Source: an uncultured Acidimicrobiaceae bacterium | GTDB lineage: Bacteria > Actinomycetota > Acidimicrobiia > Acidimicrobiales > Ilumatobacteraceae | Direction: 5' to 3' | Length of the DNA: 24,055 nt | Assembly (NCBI GenBank): GCA_903919215.1 | Contig: CAIXHI010000248.1 | Coordinates: forward strand, 1 to 24,055 | Part shown: piece after piece, positions 14,516 through 21,813 of the stretch | How positions within the stretch are numbered: position 1 is the first letter of the stretch | Layout: each line of letters opens with the position of its first letter | The notes under the pieces: model-generated | Database searches by the model: none | What the model saw: only the letters and a program-made list of their open reading frames with translations | What the model was told of the DNA's origin: nothing | Program-made: the position numbers and the translations under genes

Positions 14516-16110
14516 TCGGACGAGTTGGGCGCGTCCCGACCCGAGCCGAACCGGCGGCGCAGGTCGTCGAGTTCCGGCGCCCGCAACAGCAACAGCGTGC
14601 CGATGTACACGAGCACGCCCACGATTCCACCGGCGACGATGCGCTCGACGGCAGCGAGACCAGAGTTGCCGCCAACGCGGCGGGCGATGGCCCACACCGT
14701 TTCGGCCATGATGACCGACGCGAGCAGCATGCGGTGGAGTGAGGCGAAGAGAGGGCGTAGCGGGAAGCCGGGCACTTTGTAGCTGAGTACTTGCAGACTC
14801 CAGAGCGCGGACACCAGATAGGCCAGGGCGAACGACAGACCGAGCCCGAGCAATCCGAAGCGGTCGACGAGCACGACAGCGAGCACGATGTTGATCAGGT
14901 TCTCGCCGAGGTTGAGCATGAACGGCGTGCGTGCATCGTGGTGCGCATAGAACACGTTGAGCACGAACAGGTACACCGAGAAGCCGACCAGGCCCAGCGC
15001 GAACCCGGCGAGTGCTCGGGACGTCTGCAGCGCGTCGGCCGCGGTGACATTCCCGTGTTGGAACGCAACGCCGATGATCGCCCGTCTCAGTACGAACAGC
15101 CCGAACCCGGCGGGCAGCGTGACGATGGCGACGAGGCGGATACCGAGTGACGATTGACGGATCAGCCCCGGCCGATCCTTGCGGCGGATGGCGCTGGTCA
15201 TCTCCGGCAGGAACGTGGTGGCGATGGAGACGGCCAGCAGACCGTGTGGCAGCACGAACCACAGGTAGGCGCGCGAGTAGGCAAAGATCGATCCGTCGCC
15301 GCCGCGCAGCAGGTTGCGAATGACGACGATCGCGATCTGGTTGGCCACCACGTACCCGAGCGCCCACCCAGACAGCGTGCGCAGTCGCTGCACCGCCGGA
15401 TGACGGAACTGTGGACGGAAGTGGAATCGGAAGCCAGTGCCAGCTACGGCAGGAAGTAGCGCCAGTGCCATCACCGCAATGCCCAGCGTGGCGCCGAGAC
15501 CGAGTACCCATTGCAACGACGAGTTGTCGAGCGCGTCCTGCAGGGTGGGCATCGTGTGGCCGGTGCTGCCGTGTACCAGGAGCAGCGACACGATGGTGAC
15601 GACGTTGGCGAGCGTCGGCACCCAGGCTGCGGCGAAGTAGCGGCGGCGGGCATTGAGCAACGACGATGCCAGCGTGTTGATGCCGTAGAACAGGATCTGC
15701 ACGAGGAAGATTCGCGTCAGGATCGTGCCCACGGCCCGGTACTGCCCGGCGTCCACTGCCGCTGACGTCAGCAGTGAGTACAGGCGGAACACGAGGGGTG
15801 CGGCGAACACAGCCGCGGCGGTGATGGCCGCCATGACGATCAGCGACACACTGATGACGGCGTTGGTGCCCTCGTCGTCCTGTTCTTCATGGAGTCGGGT
15901 GAAGAGGGGGACGAGGCTGCTGCTGAGAATCCCGCCGAGCAGCAGTTCGTAGATCATGTTCGGCGTGCCGTTGGCGAGGTCGTAGGCGTCGGCGAGCGCG
16001 CTGGGACTGCCGAGCACTGCGCCAAGGACCGCCACACGGACGACGCCGGTGATCCTCGACAGAGCAGTGCCGCTGGCCACCGACAGGTTCGACTTCAGCA
16101 ACGTGCTCAC
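14512..16110 (-). CDS. murJ: Lipid II flippase MurJ
   Basis: MOP-superfamily transporter that flips lipid II across the inner membrane for wall synthesis. The 532-residue product has about 14 membrane segments. MurJ signatures near the N-terminus are SGTALSRITGVVR, ADAYDLANGTPNM and LLLGGILSSSLVPLFTR; FLVQILFYGINTLASSLLNA follows later. GTG 16110 gives MSTLLKSNLSVASGTALSR, which matches the MurJ N-terminus and leaves 19 nt after the protease stop. The longer form from ATG 16197 would overlap that gene by 68 bp with unconserved residues. The Shine-Dalgarno is weak, so coupling to the upstream protease is plausible. There is no C-terminal kinase-like extension as found in mycobacterial MviN. 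Confidence 0.93.
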   Translation of the reverse strand: MSTLLKSNLSVASGTALSRITGVVRVAVLGAVLGSPSALADAYDLANGTPNMIYELLLGGILSSSLVPLFTRLHEEQDDEGTNAVISVSLIVMAAITAAAVFAAPLVFRLYSLLTSAAVDAGQYRAVGTILTRIFLVQILFYGINTLASSLLNARRRYFAAAWVPTLANVVTIVSLLLVHGSTGHTMPTLQDALDNSSLQWVLGLGATLGIAVMALALLPAVAGTGFRFHFRPQFRHPAVQRLRTLSGWALGYVVANQIAIVVIRNLLRGGDGSIFAYSRAYLWFVLPHGLLAVSIATTFLPEMTSAIRRKDRPGLIRQSSLGIRLVAIVTLPAGFGLFVLRRAIIGVAFQHGNVTAADALQTSRALAGFALGLVGFSVYLFVLNVFYAHHDARTPFMLNLGENLINIVLAVVLVDRFGLLGLGLSFALAYLVSALWSLQVLSYKVPGFPLRPLFASLHRMLLASVIMAETVWAIARRVGGNSGLAAVERIVAGGIVGVLVYIGTLLLLRAPELDDLRRRFGSGRDAPNSSD

Positions 16111-16129
16111 AGTGACGAGCAGTCCGGGC

Positions 16130-19100
16130 TCACGCAGGTGTGCGGGTTGGTCGGGGGGACAACAGTGCCACGCGGTCGACGGCGGCATCGGTGGCATCGT
16201 CGACCGACACGATCAGCCAGCCGAGCGCACCCTGTGCCTTCGCTGCGGCGAGGCGGACAGTGGTGGGGAGCGTGACAGTGACGCCCGCCGCGATGGACCT
16301 GTAGTCGGCGTTGTTCAGCGCCGGCGCCGACGGATCGAAGCGGCCAATGCCGGTGGTGTCGGTGGGCACGTTGGCAACGACCGAGTCGGCGGTGGCGGTG
16401 AAACTGAAAGCTCCACCGGCCGCGAGCAGGCTCCGCCTCACGGGCAACTCGATGATGGTGCCGTTGTATGGGGCGAAGGCCGTATAGGCGCCGAGGATCG
16501 TGTTGCTGCCGTAGGCGACGAGGTACGCCGCGGTCACACCATTGGGTGAGCCGCCGACGAGCAAGCCCTCGTCGGCCCCCAACAGTTCGTATTCGGGAGT
16601 GACGTCGGCATCCGTGTTGATGAGCACGTCGAAGTAGTTGACACCCATCGTCGCGAACGGTTGGTCGAGGTGGATCGCGAACACGACCAGTTCGACGTTG
16701 CCCGGGGCGGTGTATGTCTTGACACCGACGTCGGCGATGTTCGGTGTCTCGACAAACGATGTGTCGAGGATCGAGTCGCTGATCGCCCACTGATACGTGT
16801 CGTAGTAGCCAGCGTGCGTGCCGCGGTTACTCACCTTCAGCGACGACGGTGTCTGGGCGATCGCTTCGAGGCCCCGAGTCGAGATCGGGTTGACCGTCAC
16901 GTCGGAGGTGCCGTAGGGCACCAGCAGGAACGGCACCGCGAGTGTGACGACCCCGGGGGCCGCCGAGCGCGGCGTGGCGATCACCAACCCGTTGACGGAG
17001 TTCAACACGGTGCCCCGTGAGGTCTCCTGCGTTGGCAGCCCGGCGGGACCGCCGAGGTGCAGTGAGACGTTCACCAGCGCTGTGCCGGGGACGATGTTCG
17101 GTGACGTGCCGGTGGCTGCCGGGACCGTGACAGTGGGATGGTCGAAGGTGATCGACAGGGCCGCACCAAGCCCGAGGTCGGTGACATGAGCCGTCGAGAG
17201 GTCGTAGACGATGGCCTGCCCGGACCAGTTCTCGATCGTGAACGGCCGGGTGCTGTCGAATGTGGTGCTGATGTGGGCGATACCGAAGGCCAGGTTGTCG
17301 AGGCCATCGGATGTGGTGATGGTGGCGACCGAAGCGACCGCGGCAGCTGCGGCGACCATGCCAGTTCCGCCGCGCACGGTGTCGTAGTTGAGTACTCGAC
17401 TGGCCGACGCAGTGGCCATCAACGCACCCTTGATCTCTGCCGGTGACCAGTCGGGGTGCGCCTCTGTCACCAACGCAGCGATCCCGGCCGTGTGCGGGCT
17501 GGACATCGAAGTGCCGGACAGAACGACCGCTTCGGTGCCGGTACCGACGTATGCCGAGGCGAGTGATACGCCCGGTGCGGTGATGTCCGGTTTGGGGGCG
17601 TTGTCCGAGCGCGGGCCGTTGGAGGAGAACGAGGCGAAACGCTCGTAACCGGGGTTGGCCACCGGGGCGGAAGCGCCGAGTGTGACCGATGTGCCGTTGG
17701 TGTGGAAACTGGAGGCCTGTGCTGCGTCCGGATCGACGCCGACGAACGGGATGCTCACGCCGGCGATGGGACCCTCGAGGGGTGGGAAGCCGCTGACGTT
17801 GTTGACGAAGATGACGGCTCGCGCGCCTGCGTCTCGGCCGTTGGTGGCTCGGACGGAGCGATTGCAACTCCCGCCACGAGTGGCGACAGCGATCTTGCCG
17901 GACGCATCGGTGAAGTCCGAGACATCGCACCCGTCGTTGACATCGAGAATCTGCCCGCTGACCGAACCGCTGCCAGCGAAGTCGTAGGAGTTGGAGTTCT
18001 GCGCGGAGTAGGTGATGCCACCGGTGACGGCAACTCCTGGCACGGTGAGTGACGAGGTGTCGCCCGCGGCCACCGACAAGGCCCGGTCGGAGGTGCCAGG
18101 TCCGCCGACGAGGTACGGGCTGGCGCCCGAGTTGCCGGCGGAGACCACCGGCAGGATTCCGGACTGGGCCACGGCGTTGAGGGCCAACGCGATCGGCTCG
18201 TCGGCGGACCCCCACGAACTGCCGAGCGACATGTTCAGCACCTTCGGGCGATCAGGCCCAGTGATGGACATGACTTGCTCGATGGCGGCGAGGATCACCG
18301 TGTCGGTGGTTCCGCCCTCACAGCCGAACACCTTGTACATGTAGAGCTTCGCCATCGGCGCCGATCCGGGCGCGACCTTGAACGTCGTGCCGGTGAGCGA
18401 TGCCGTGTCGTATCCACCGGCATATGTCGTGCCGTCGGCCAGCACGCCGTAGCCGGCAGCGGTGCCCGACACGTGGGTGCCGTGTTCGCCGCACGCCAGC
18501 GGGTCGGCGTCTGGGCAGGTGGTGCTGGTGGTCTGTCCGCTGGTCACGGTGCCGCAGGCAATGGCGGAGGCACCCGCCGAGTAACGATCGCCGACGTAGT
18601 CGTAGCCGCCGAGGACTTTCACCGTGGGGAACGTTCCGGCCTCGATGATCTTCGGGTTGTTCGCCGCGTAGACCGCAGCGTTGCCAAGCGCGCCGCGTGT
18701 GCCGAAGTCGGCGTGGGTGTAGTCGATGCCGTCGTCGATGACCGCGATGCTGACGCCGGCACCGGTACGTCCGAGGGAGTTCCAGACCGATGTCGCGCCG
18801 GTGTATCCGTCGGAAGTGCCGTTGTCGCGCTGGATCGCGCGCGCGACGTGCACCTGCGCCACGCCGGCCACCTGGGCGAGGGCGGCGAGGTCGCGCACCT
18901 TGACATGCACGGTGACGGCATTCAGGACGTTGGTGATGGTGGCGTCGATGCTGGCGCCCGCAGCCTCTAGCTCGGGCACGGTGCGGGCCTGGGAGCGCTC
19001 GATGGAGCCTTCGGCGAGCGCTGCGTCGAATGAGCGGTGAGTTCGGGCGGCACGTGCCTGGGCGGTGCTCACCGAGTCGCCGCTGAACACCACGGTGGCG

Positions 19101-19279
19101 GACACCACCGCGTCGGGATCCGCGGGTGTGGGGGCCCCGGTGAGCGTGGTGACCGGGTGATCGAGCGGGTGGAACTGTTGGTCGTCGCTGCCTGGTGCAG
19201 GTGGGGTCGGGGGAGTGGCACTCTGCGCCCGGACCGGACCCGTGAGCGCGAGCATGCCGACCAGTGCGAGCCCGGCCAT
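16130..19279 (-). CDS. Secreted subtilisin-family (S8) serine protease with PA insert
   Basis: Large exported protease of 1049 residues. Order of parts: a hydrophobic signal segment ending VRA before Gln-Ser, an I9-like propeptide (about 50-155), and the S8 domain. Catalytic residues are Asp182 (VIDDGIDYTH), His266 (GEHGTHVSGT) and Ser591 (SGTSMSSPH), with oxyanion Asn in VVSAGNSG. A protease-associated (PA) domain lies between His and Ser (GRDAGARAVIFVNNVSGFPP). About 450 residues of beta-rich, Thr/Val-rich sequence follow the peptidase, with no LPXTG or membrane anchor seen. The extracellular substrate is unknown. ATG 19279 is the first standard start in frame, but it removes the basic n-region and has no ribosome binding site; ATC 19312 fits better (see findings). 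murJ follows. Confidence 0.9.
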   Translation of the reverse strand: MAGLALVGMLALTGPVRAQSATPPTPPAPGSDDQQFHPLDHPVTTLTGAPTPADPDAVVSATVVFSGDSVSTAQARAARTHRSFDAALAEGSIERSQARTVPELEAAGASIDATITNVLNAVTVHVKVRDLAALAQVAGVAQVHVARAIQRDNGTSDGYTGATSVWNSLGRTGAGVSIAVIDDGIDYTHADFGTRGALGNAAVYAANNPKIIEAGTFPTVKVLGGYDYVGDRYSAGASAIACGTVTSGQTTSTTCPDADPLACGEHGTHVSGTAAGYGVLADGTTYAGGYDTASLTGTTFKVAPGSAPMAKLYMYKVFGCEGGTTDTVILAAIEQVMSITGPDRPKVLNMSLGSSWGSADEPIALALNAVAQSGILPVVSAGNSGASPYLVGGPGTSDRALSVAAGDTSSLTVPGVAVTGGITYSAQNSNSYDFAGSGSVSGQILDVNDGCDVSDFTDASGKIAVATRGGSCNRSVRATNGRDAGARAVIFVNNVSGFPPLEGPIAGVSIPFVGVDPDAAQASSFHTNGTSVTLGASAPVANPGYERFASFSSNGPRSDNAPKPDITAPGVSLASAYVGTGTEAVVLSGTSMSSPHTAGIAALVTEAHPDWSPAEIKGALMATASASRVLNYDTVRGGTGMVAAAAAVASVATITTSDGLDNLAFGIAHISTTFDSTRPFTIENWSGQAIVYDLSTAHVTDLGLGAALSITFDHPTVTVPAATGTSPNIVPGTALVNVSLHLGGPAGLPTQETSRGTVLNSVNGLVIATPRSAAPGVVTLAVPFLLVPYGTSDVTVNPISTRGLEAIAQTPSSLKVSNRGTHAGYYDTYQWAISDSILDTSFVETPNIADVGVKTYTAPGNVELVVFAIHLDQPFATMGVNYFDVLINTDADVTPEYELLGADEGLLVGGSPNGVTAAYLVAYGSNTILGAYTAFAPYNGTIIELPVRRSLLAAGGAFSFTATADSVVANVPTDTTGIGRFDPSAPALNNADYRSIAAGVTVTLPTTVRLAAAKAQGALGWLIVSVDDATDAAVDRVALLSPRPTRTPA

Positions 19280-19312
19280 CAGCGCACGACCAGTGCCCCT
19301 CGAACGATCGAT

Positions 19313-19327
19313 GGCCTTCCAACCTCC
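19313..19327 (-). promoter_or_regulatory. Ribosome binding site suggesting an ATC start for the protease
   Basis: On the - strand GGAGG (19327-19323) is followed by 10 nt and then ATC at 19312-19310, in frame with the protease. It is 43 nt from the annotated ATG 19279, too far to serve that codon. The 11 extra codons supply three arginines, making a normal signal-peptide n-region. Confidence 0.45.
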
Positions 19328-19358
19328 CGAATCGGCCGCGAGGGCCTGCGTGGGCCTT

Positions 19359-19384
19359 CACCCTAATCGACCACCCTAATCGAC
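19359..19384 (+). repeat. 13-bp perfect tandem duplication in the divergent promoter region
   Basis: CACCCTAATCGAC occurs twice head to tail (19359-19371 and 19372-19384). On the - strand each unit holds a TAGGGT hexamer (19365-19360 and 19378-19373), so the duplication doubles a candidate -10 box for the protease gene. The mRNA leader from there would be about 40-55 nt and would include the GGAGG site. Confidence 0.7.
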
Positions 19385-19435
19385 CAGGCTGCGGACCGGG
19401 AAGCGACCTGGCCGGGAACGCAGCAGTTGGCACGA

Positions 19436-19451
19436 TTGACCGTGCGGTCAA
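19436..19451 (+). promoter_or_regulatory. 16-bp palindrome overlapping the -35 of the MoxR operon
   Basis: TTGACCG (19436-19442) and CGGTCAA (19445-19451) are perfect inverted repeats with a 2-nt centre. The left arm contains the TTGACC -35 candidate. The symmetry and position are those expected of a dimeric regulator's operator. No regulator gene lies in the window. Confidence 0.55.
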
Positions 19452-19460
19452 CATCGAATG

Positions 19461-19466
19461 TAGGGT
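19461..19466 (+). promoter_or_regulatory. Candidate -10 box of the MoxR-VWA operon
   Basis: TAGGGT lies 19 bp after TTGACC (19436-19441) and 7 nt before ATG 19474. Transcription would start at or next to the A of the start codon, so the mRNA is probably leaderless. No Shine-Dalgarno sequence is present. Confidence 0.55.
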
Positions 19467-19473
19467 GCCCCTC

Positions 19474-20340
19474 ATGGCTCATCGTTTCGAGAGCGTCCAG
19501 CAGGTCCGTGATGGCCTGAGAGACGTGAACTACCTTGCCGACGACGGTATTTCTGGCGTCGCCTTCCTCGCCGATCGTCTCGGCAAGCCCATCCTTGTCG
19601 AAGGTCCGGCTGGCACGGGCAAGACCCAGCTGGCCAAGAGCATCGCCGATATGACCGGAGCTCGGCTGATCCGCCTGCAGTGCTACGAAGGCCTCGACGA
19701 GTCCAAAGCGCTGTACGAGTGGAACTACAAGAAGCAGTTGCTGCGCATCCAGGCCGACCGGGGCAGCGATTCGTGGAGCGACATCCACGACGACATCTTC
19801 GGTAGCGACTTCCTGCTCACCCGTCCCCTGCTCGAGGCCATCACGGCCGACGACCCGGTGGTGCTGCTGATCGACGAAGTCGACCGCGTCGAGGTCGAGA
19901 CCGAGGCACTGCTGCTCGAGATCCTGTCCGAGTATCAGGTCTCGATCCCCGAGCTCGGCACGATCACCGCCAAGCAGATCCCGCTGGTGTTCCTCACCTC
20001 GAACAACACCCGCGAGCTCAGTGAAGCGCTCAAGCGCCGCTGCCTCTACCTCCACGTCGACTACCCCGACATGGAGCGCGAGAAGCAGATCGTCCTCACC
20101 AAGGTGCCTGAGGTCAGTGAGAACCTCGCCGACCAGATCGCGCGCATCGTGCGCAGTATCCGCCAGATCGATCTCAAGAAGGCGCCCAGCGTCAGCGAGA
20201 CGATCGACTGGGCGCGCACCCTTGTCCTGCTCGGTATCGAGCACATCGATGCGCAACAGGCCAAGGACACGCTGCACATCCTGCTCAAGTACCAGAGCGA
20301 CATCGCCAAGGCCGCGAAAGAACTCTCAGTAGACAAGTAG
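19474..20340 (+). CDS. MoxR-family AAA+ ATPase (CoxD-like)
   Basis: AAA+ ATPase of the MoxR type, which acts as a chaperone or metal-cofactor insertion factor with a VWA-domain partner. The 288-residue product has Walker A GPAGTGKT (44-51), Walker B LLIDEVD (Asp134, Glu135), sensor 1 FLTSNNTREL and an arginine-finger region ALKRRCLYL. A C-terminal helical lid follows (SVSETIDWARTLVLLGIE). ATG 19474 starts MAHRFESVQQV and fits the leaderless promoter; the open frame continues upstream to 19264 but that part has no similarity and crosses the protease start. The VWA gene begins 6 nt after the stop. No CO dehydrogenase, methanol dehydrogenase or other known client lies nearby. Confidence 0.92.
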   Translation: MAHRFESVQQVRDGLRDVNYLADDGISGVAFLADRLGKPILVEGPAGTGKTQLAKSIADMTGARLIRLQCYEGLDESKALYEWNYKKQLLRIQADRGSDSWSDIHDDIFGSDFLLTRPLLEAITADDPVVLLIDEVDRVEVETEALLLEILSEYQVSIPELGTITAKQIPLVFLTSNNTRELSEALKRRCLYLHVDYPDMEREKQIVLTKVPEVSENLADQIARIVRSIRQIDLKKAPSVSETIDWARTLVLLGIEHIDAQQAKDTLHILLKYQSDIAKAAKELSVDK

Positions 20341-20346
20341 GTCACG

Positions 20347-21786
20347 ATGCTCGATCTTCTTGCGGGGTTCGTCAACGAGTTGCGCAACGCCGGGCTGCCG
20401 GTGTCGCTCACCGAGAACCTCGACGCCATGGAGGCGTTGCAGCACATTCCGATCGAAGACCGAGAGGCGTTCAAGTACGCGCTCGGTGCCACGATGGTCA
20501 AGAACAATGCTCACTGGCGCGCGTTCGAGACCGTGTTCGAGGTGTACTTCAGCCTGCGCGGTCCTGAATACAAGATCGCCGAGGGCGAGACCGATCTCGA
20601 TGCCATGTGGCGCGAGATGCAAGAGCAGATGCGCCAGGAAGGCGACAGCCGCGGCAACCAGGGAGGCAGCCTCGACAGTCTGACGCCCGAGGAAATCGCG
20701 CAGATGCTGATGTCGGCGCTGATGAACGGCGACCAGGCGATGATGCGGGCGCTGGCCAAGCAGTCGGTGCAGCGCTTCGCTGGTATGGAACCCGGTCGGC
20801 CCGTGGGTGGCACGTATTACCTGTACCGCACACTGCGCAACCTCGACCTCGACGGCATGCTCGAGAAGTTGATGGAGGCCAGTCGCCAGCAGGTCGGCGG
20901 CGAACTCACCGCTCTCGAGGAGCGTCTCGAGCAGGACGAGTACAGCGATCGCATCGATCAGTTCAAGAAGGAGATCGAGGCCGAGATCCGTCGTCGCCTC
21001 GTGGCCGATCGTGGCGCTGAGGCGATGGCCAAGACCCTGCGTAAGCCGTTGCCCGAAGACGTCGAGTTCATGCATGCGTCGCGCGACGAAATGCAGAGTC
21101 TGAAGAAGGCCTTGCAGCCGCTGACGCGCAAGCTCGCCGCCCGTCTGGCACGCAAGCGCAAGCATGGTCGTAAGGGTCCGCTCGACTTCCGCAACACCGT
21201 GCGCCACTCGCTGTCGTACGGCGGTGTGCCCGCCGAACCGAAGTTCAAGTATCCGCGCCCGGCCAAGCCGGAGTTGATGGTCGTCGCCGACATCAGTGGC
21301 TCGGTGGCCGCCTTTGCCCGATTCACGCTGATGCTGGTCTACGCGATCCAGGGTCAGTTCTCGAAGGTGCGCTCCTTTGTGTTCATCGATGGCATCGACG
21401 AGGTCACGGACTACTTCAAGGGTGAGGAAGACATCGCCAAGGCGATCCACCGTGTGAACACCGAGGCCGATGTCGTGTGGGTCGACGGGCACAGCGACTA
21501 CGGCCATGCGTTCGAGGTGTTCTGGGAGCGTTACGGCAAGGACATCGGCCCCAAGACCACGGTGCTGCTGCTGGGCGATGCGCGCAACAACTACCACGCC
21601 AGCCAGGCCTGGGTGATCAAAGAGATCAAGTCCAAGGCTCGTCGCGTGTACTGGTTGAACCCCGAGCCGAAGAGCTACTGGAACACCGGCGACTCGATCG
21701 TCGGCGACTACGGCACACACACCGACGGTGTGTACGAGTGCCGCAACTTGCGCCAGTTGGAAGGCTTCGTCGAGAAGCTGGCCTGA
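20347..21786 (+). CDS. VWA domain-containing protein, CoxE-type
   Basis: Partner of the upstream MoxR-type ATPase. The 479-residue product has an N-terminal helical region (MLDLLAGFVNELRNAGLPVS) and a charged middle section with many Met, Gln and Glu (about 80-240). A basic linker follows (RKRKHGRKGPLDFRNTVRHS). The C-terminal VWA domain from about 308 has a metal-ion-dependent adhesion motif DISGS (Asp315, Ser317, Ser319), with later acidic residues in VDGHSDYG and LLLGDARNNY. No signal peptide, so it is likely cytoplasmic. CoxE-family proteins act with CoxD-like ATPases in assembling the CO dehydrogenase active site. Whether this copy has any such client cannot be read here. It converges on guaB, 27 nt away. 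Confidence 0.9.
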   Translation: MLDLLAGFVNELRNAGLPVSLTENLDAMEALQHIPIEDREAFKYALGATMVKNNAHWRAFETVFEVYFSLRGPEYKIAEGETDLDAMWREMQEQMRQEGDSRGNQGGSLDSLTPEEIAQMLMSALMNGDQAMMRALAKQSVQRFAGMEPGRPVGGTYYLYRTLRNLDLDGMLEKLMEASRQQVGGELTALEERLEQDEYSDRIDQFKKEIEAEIRRRLVADRGAEAMAKTLRKPLPEDVEFMHASRDEMQSLKKALQPLTRKLAARLARKRKHGRKGPLDFRNTVRHSLSYGGVPAEPKFKYPRPAKPELMVVADISGSVAAFARFTLMLVYAIQGQFSKVRSFVFIDGIDEVTDYFKGEEDIAKAIHRVNTEADVVWVDGHSDYGHAFEVFWERYGKDIGPKTTVLLLGDARNNYHASQAWVIKEIKSKARRVYWLNPEPKSYWNTGDSIVGDYGTHTDGVYECRNLRQLEGFVEKLA

Positions 21787-21788
21787 CC

Positions 21789-21809
21789 GGGTGGGCGGCG
21801 GCCCAGCCC
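21789..21809. terminator. Weak bidirectional hairpin between VWA gene and guaB
   Basis: GGGTGGGC (21789-21796) pairs with GCCCAGCCC (21801-21809) around a GGCG loop with one bulged G. It fills the 27-bp gap between the two convergent stops. No T-tract follows on either strand, so intrinsic termination would be weak. Confidence 0.35.
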
Positions 21810-21813
21810 GAGT

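Noticed and set aside
13307..15511. Long open frame of 734 codons on the - strand across proB and murJ
   Set aside because: It is Arg/His-rich, has no recognisable domain, and lies out of frame over two well-supported genes (proB, murJ). Such frames are common in high-GC DNA.
16827..18215. 462-codon alternative frame inside the protease
   Set aside because: Arg/His-rich shadow on the same strand; the S8 catalytic triad, PA domain and signal segment are all in the other frame.
19264..19473. N-terminal extension of the MoxR-type ATPase
   Set aside because: The extra 70 residues are Pro/Arg-rich, lack similarity to AAA+ proteins, overlap the protease start and include the promoter.
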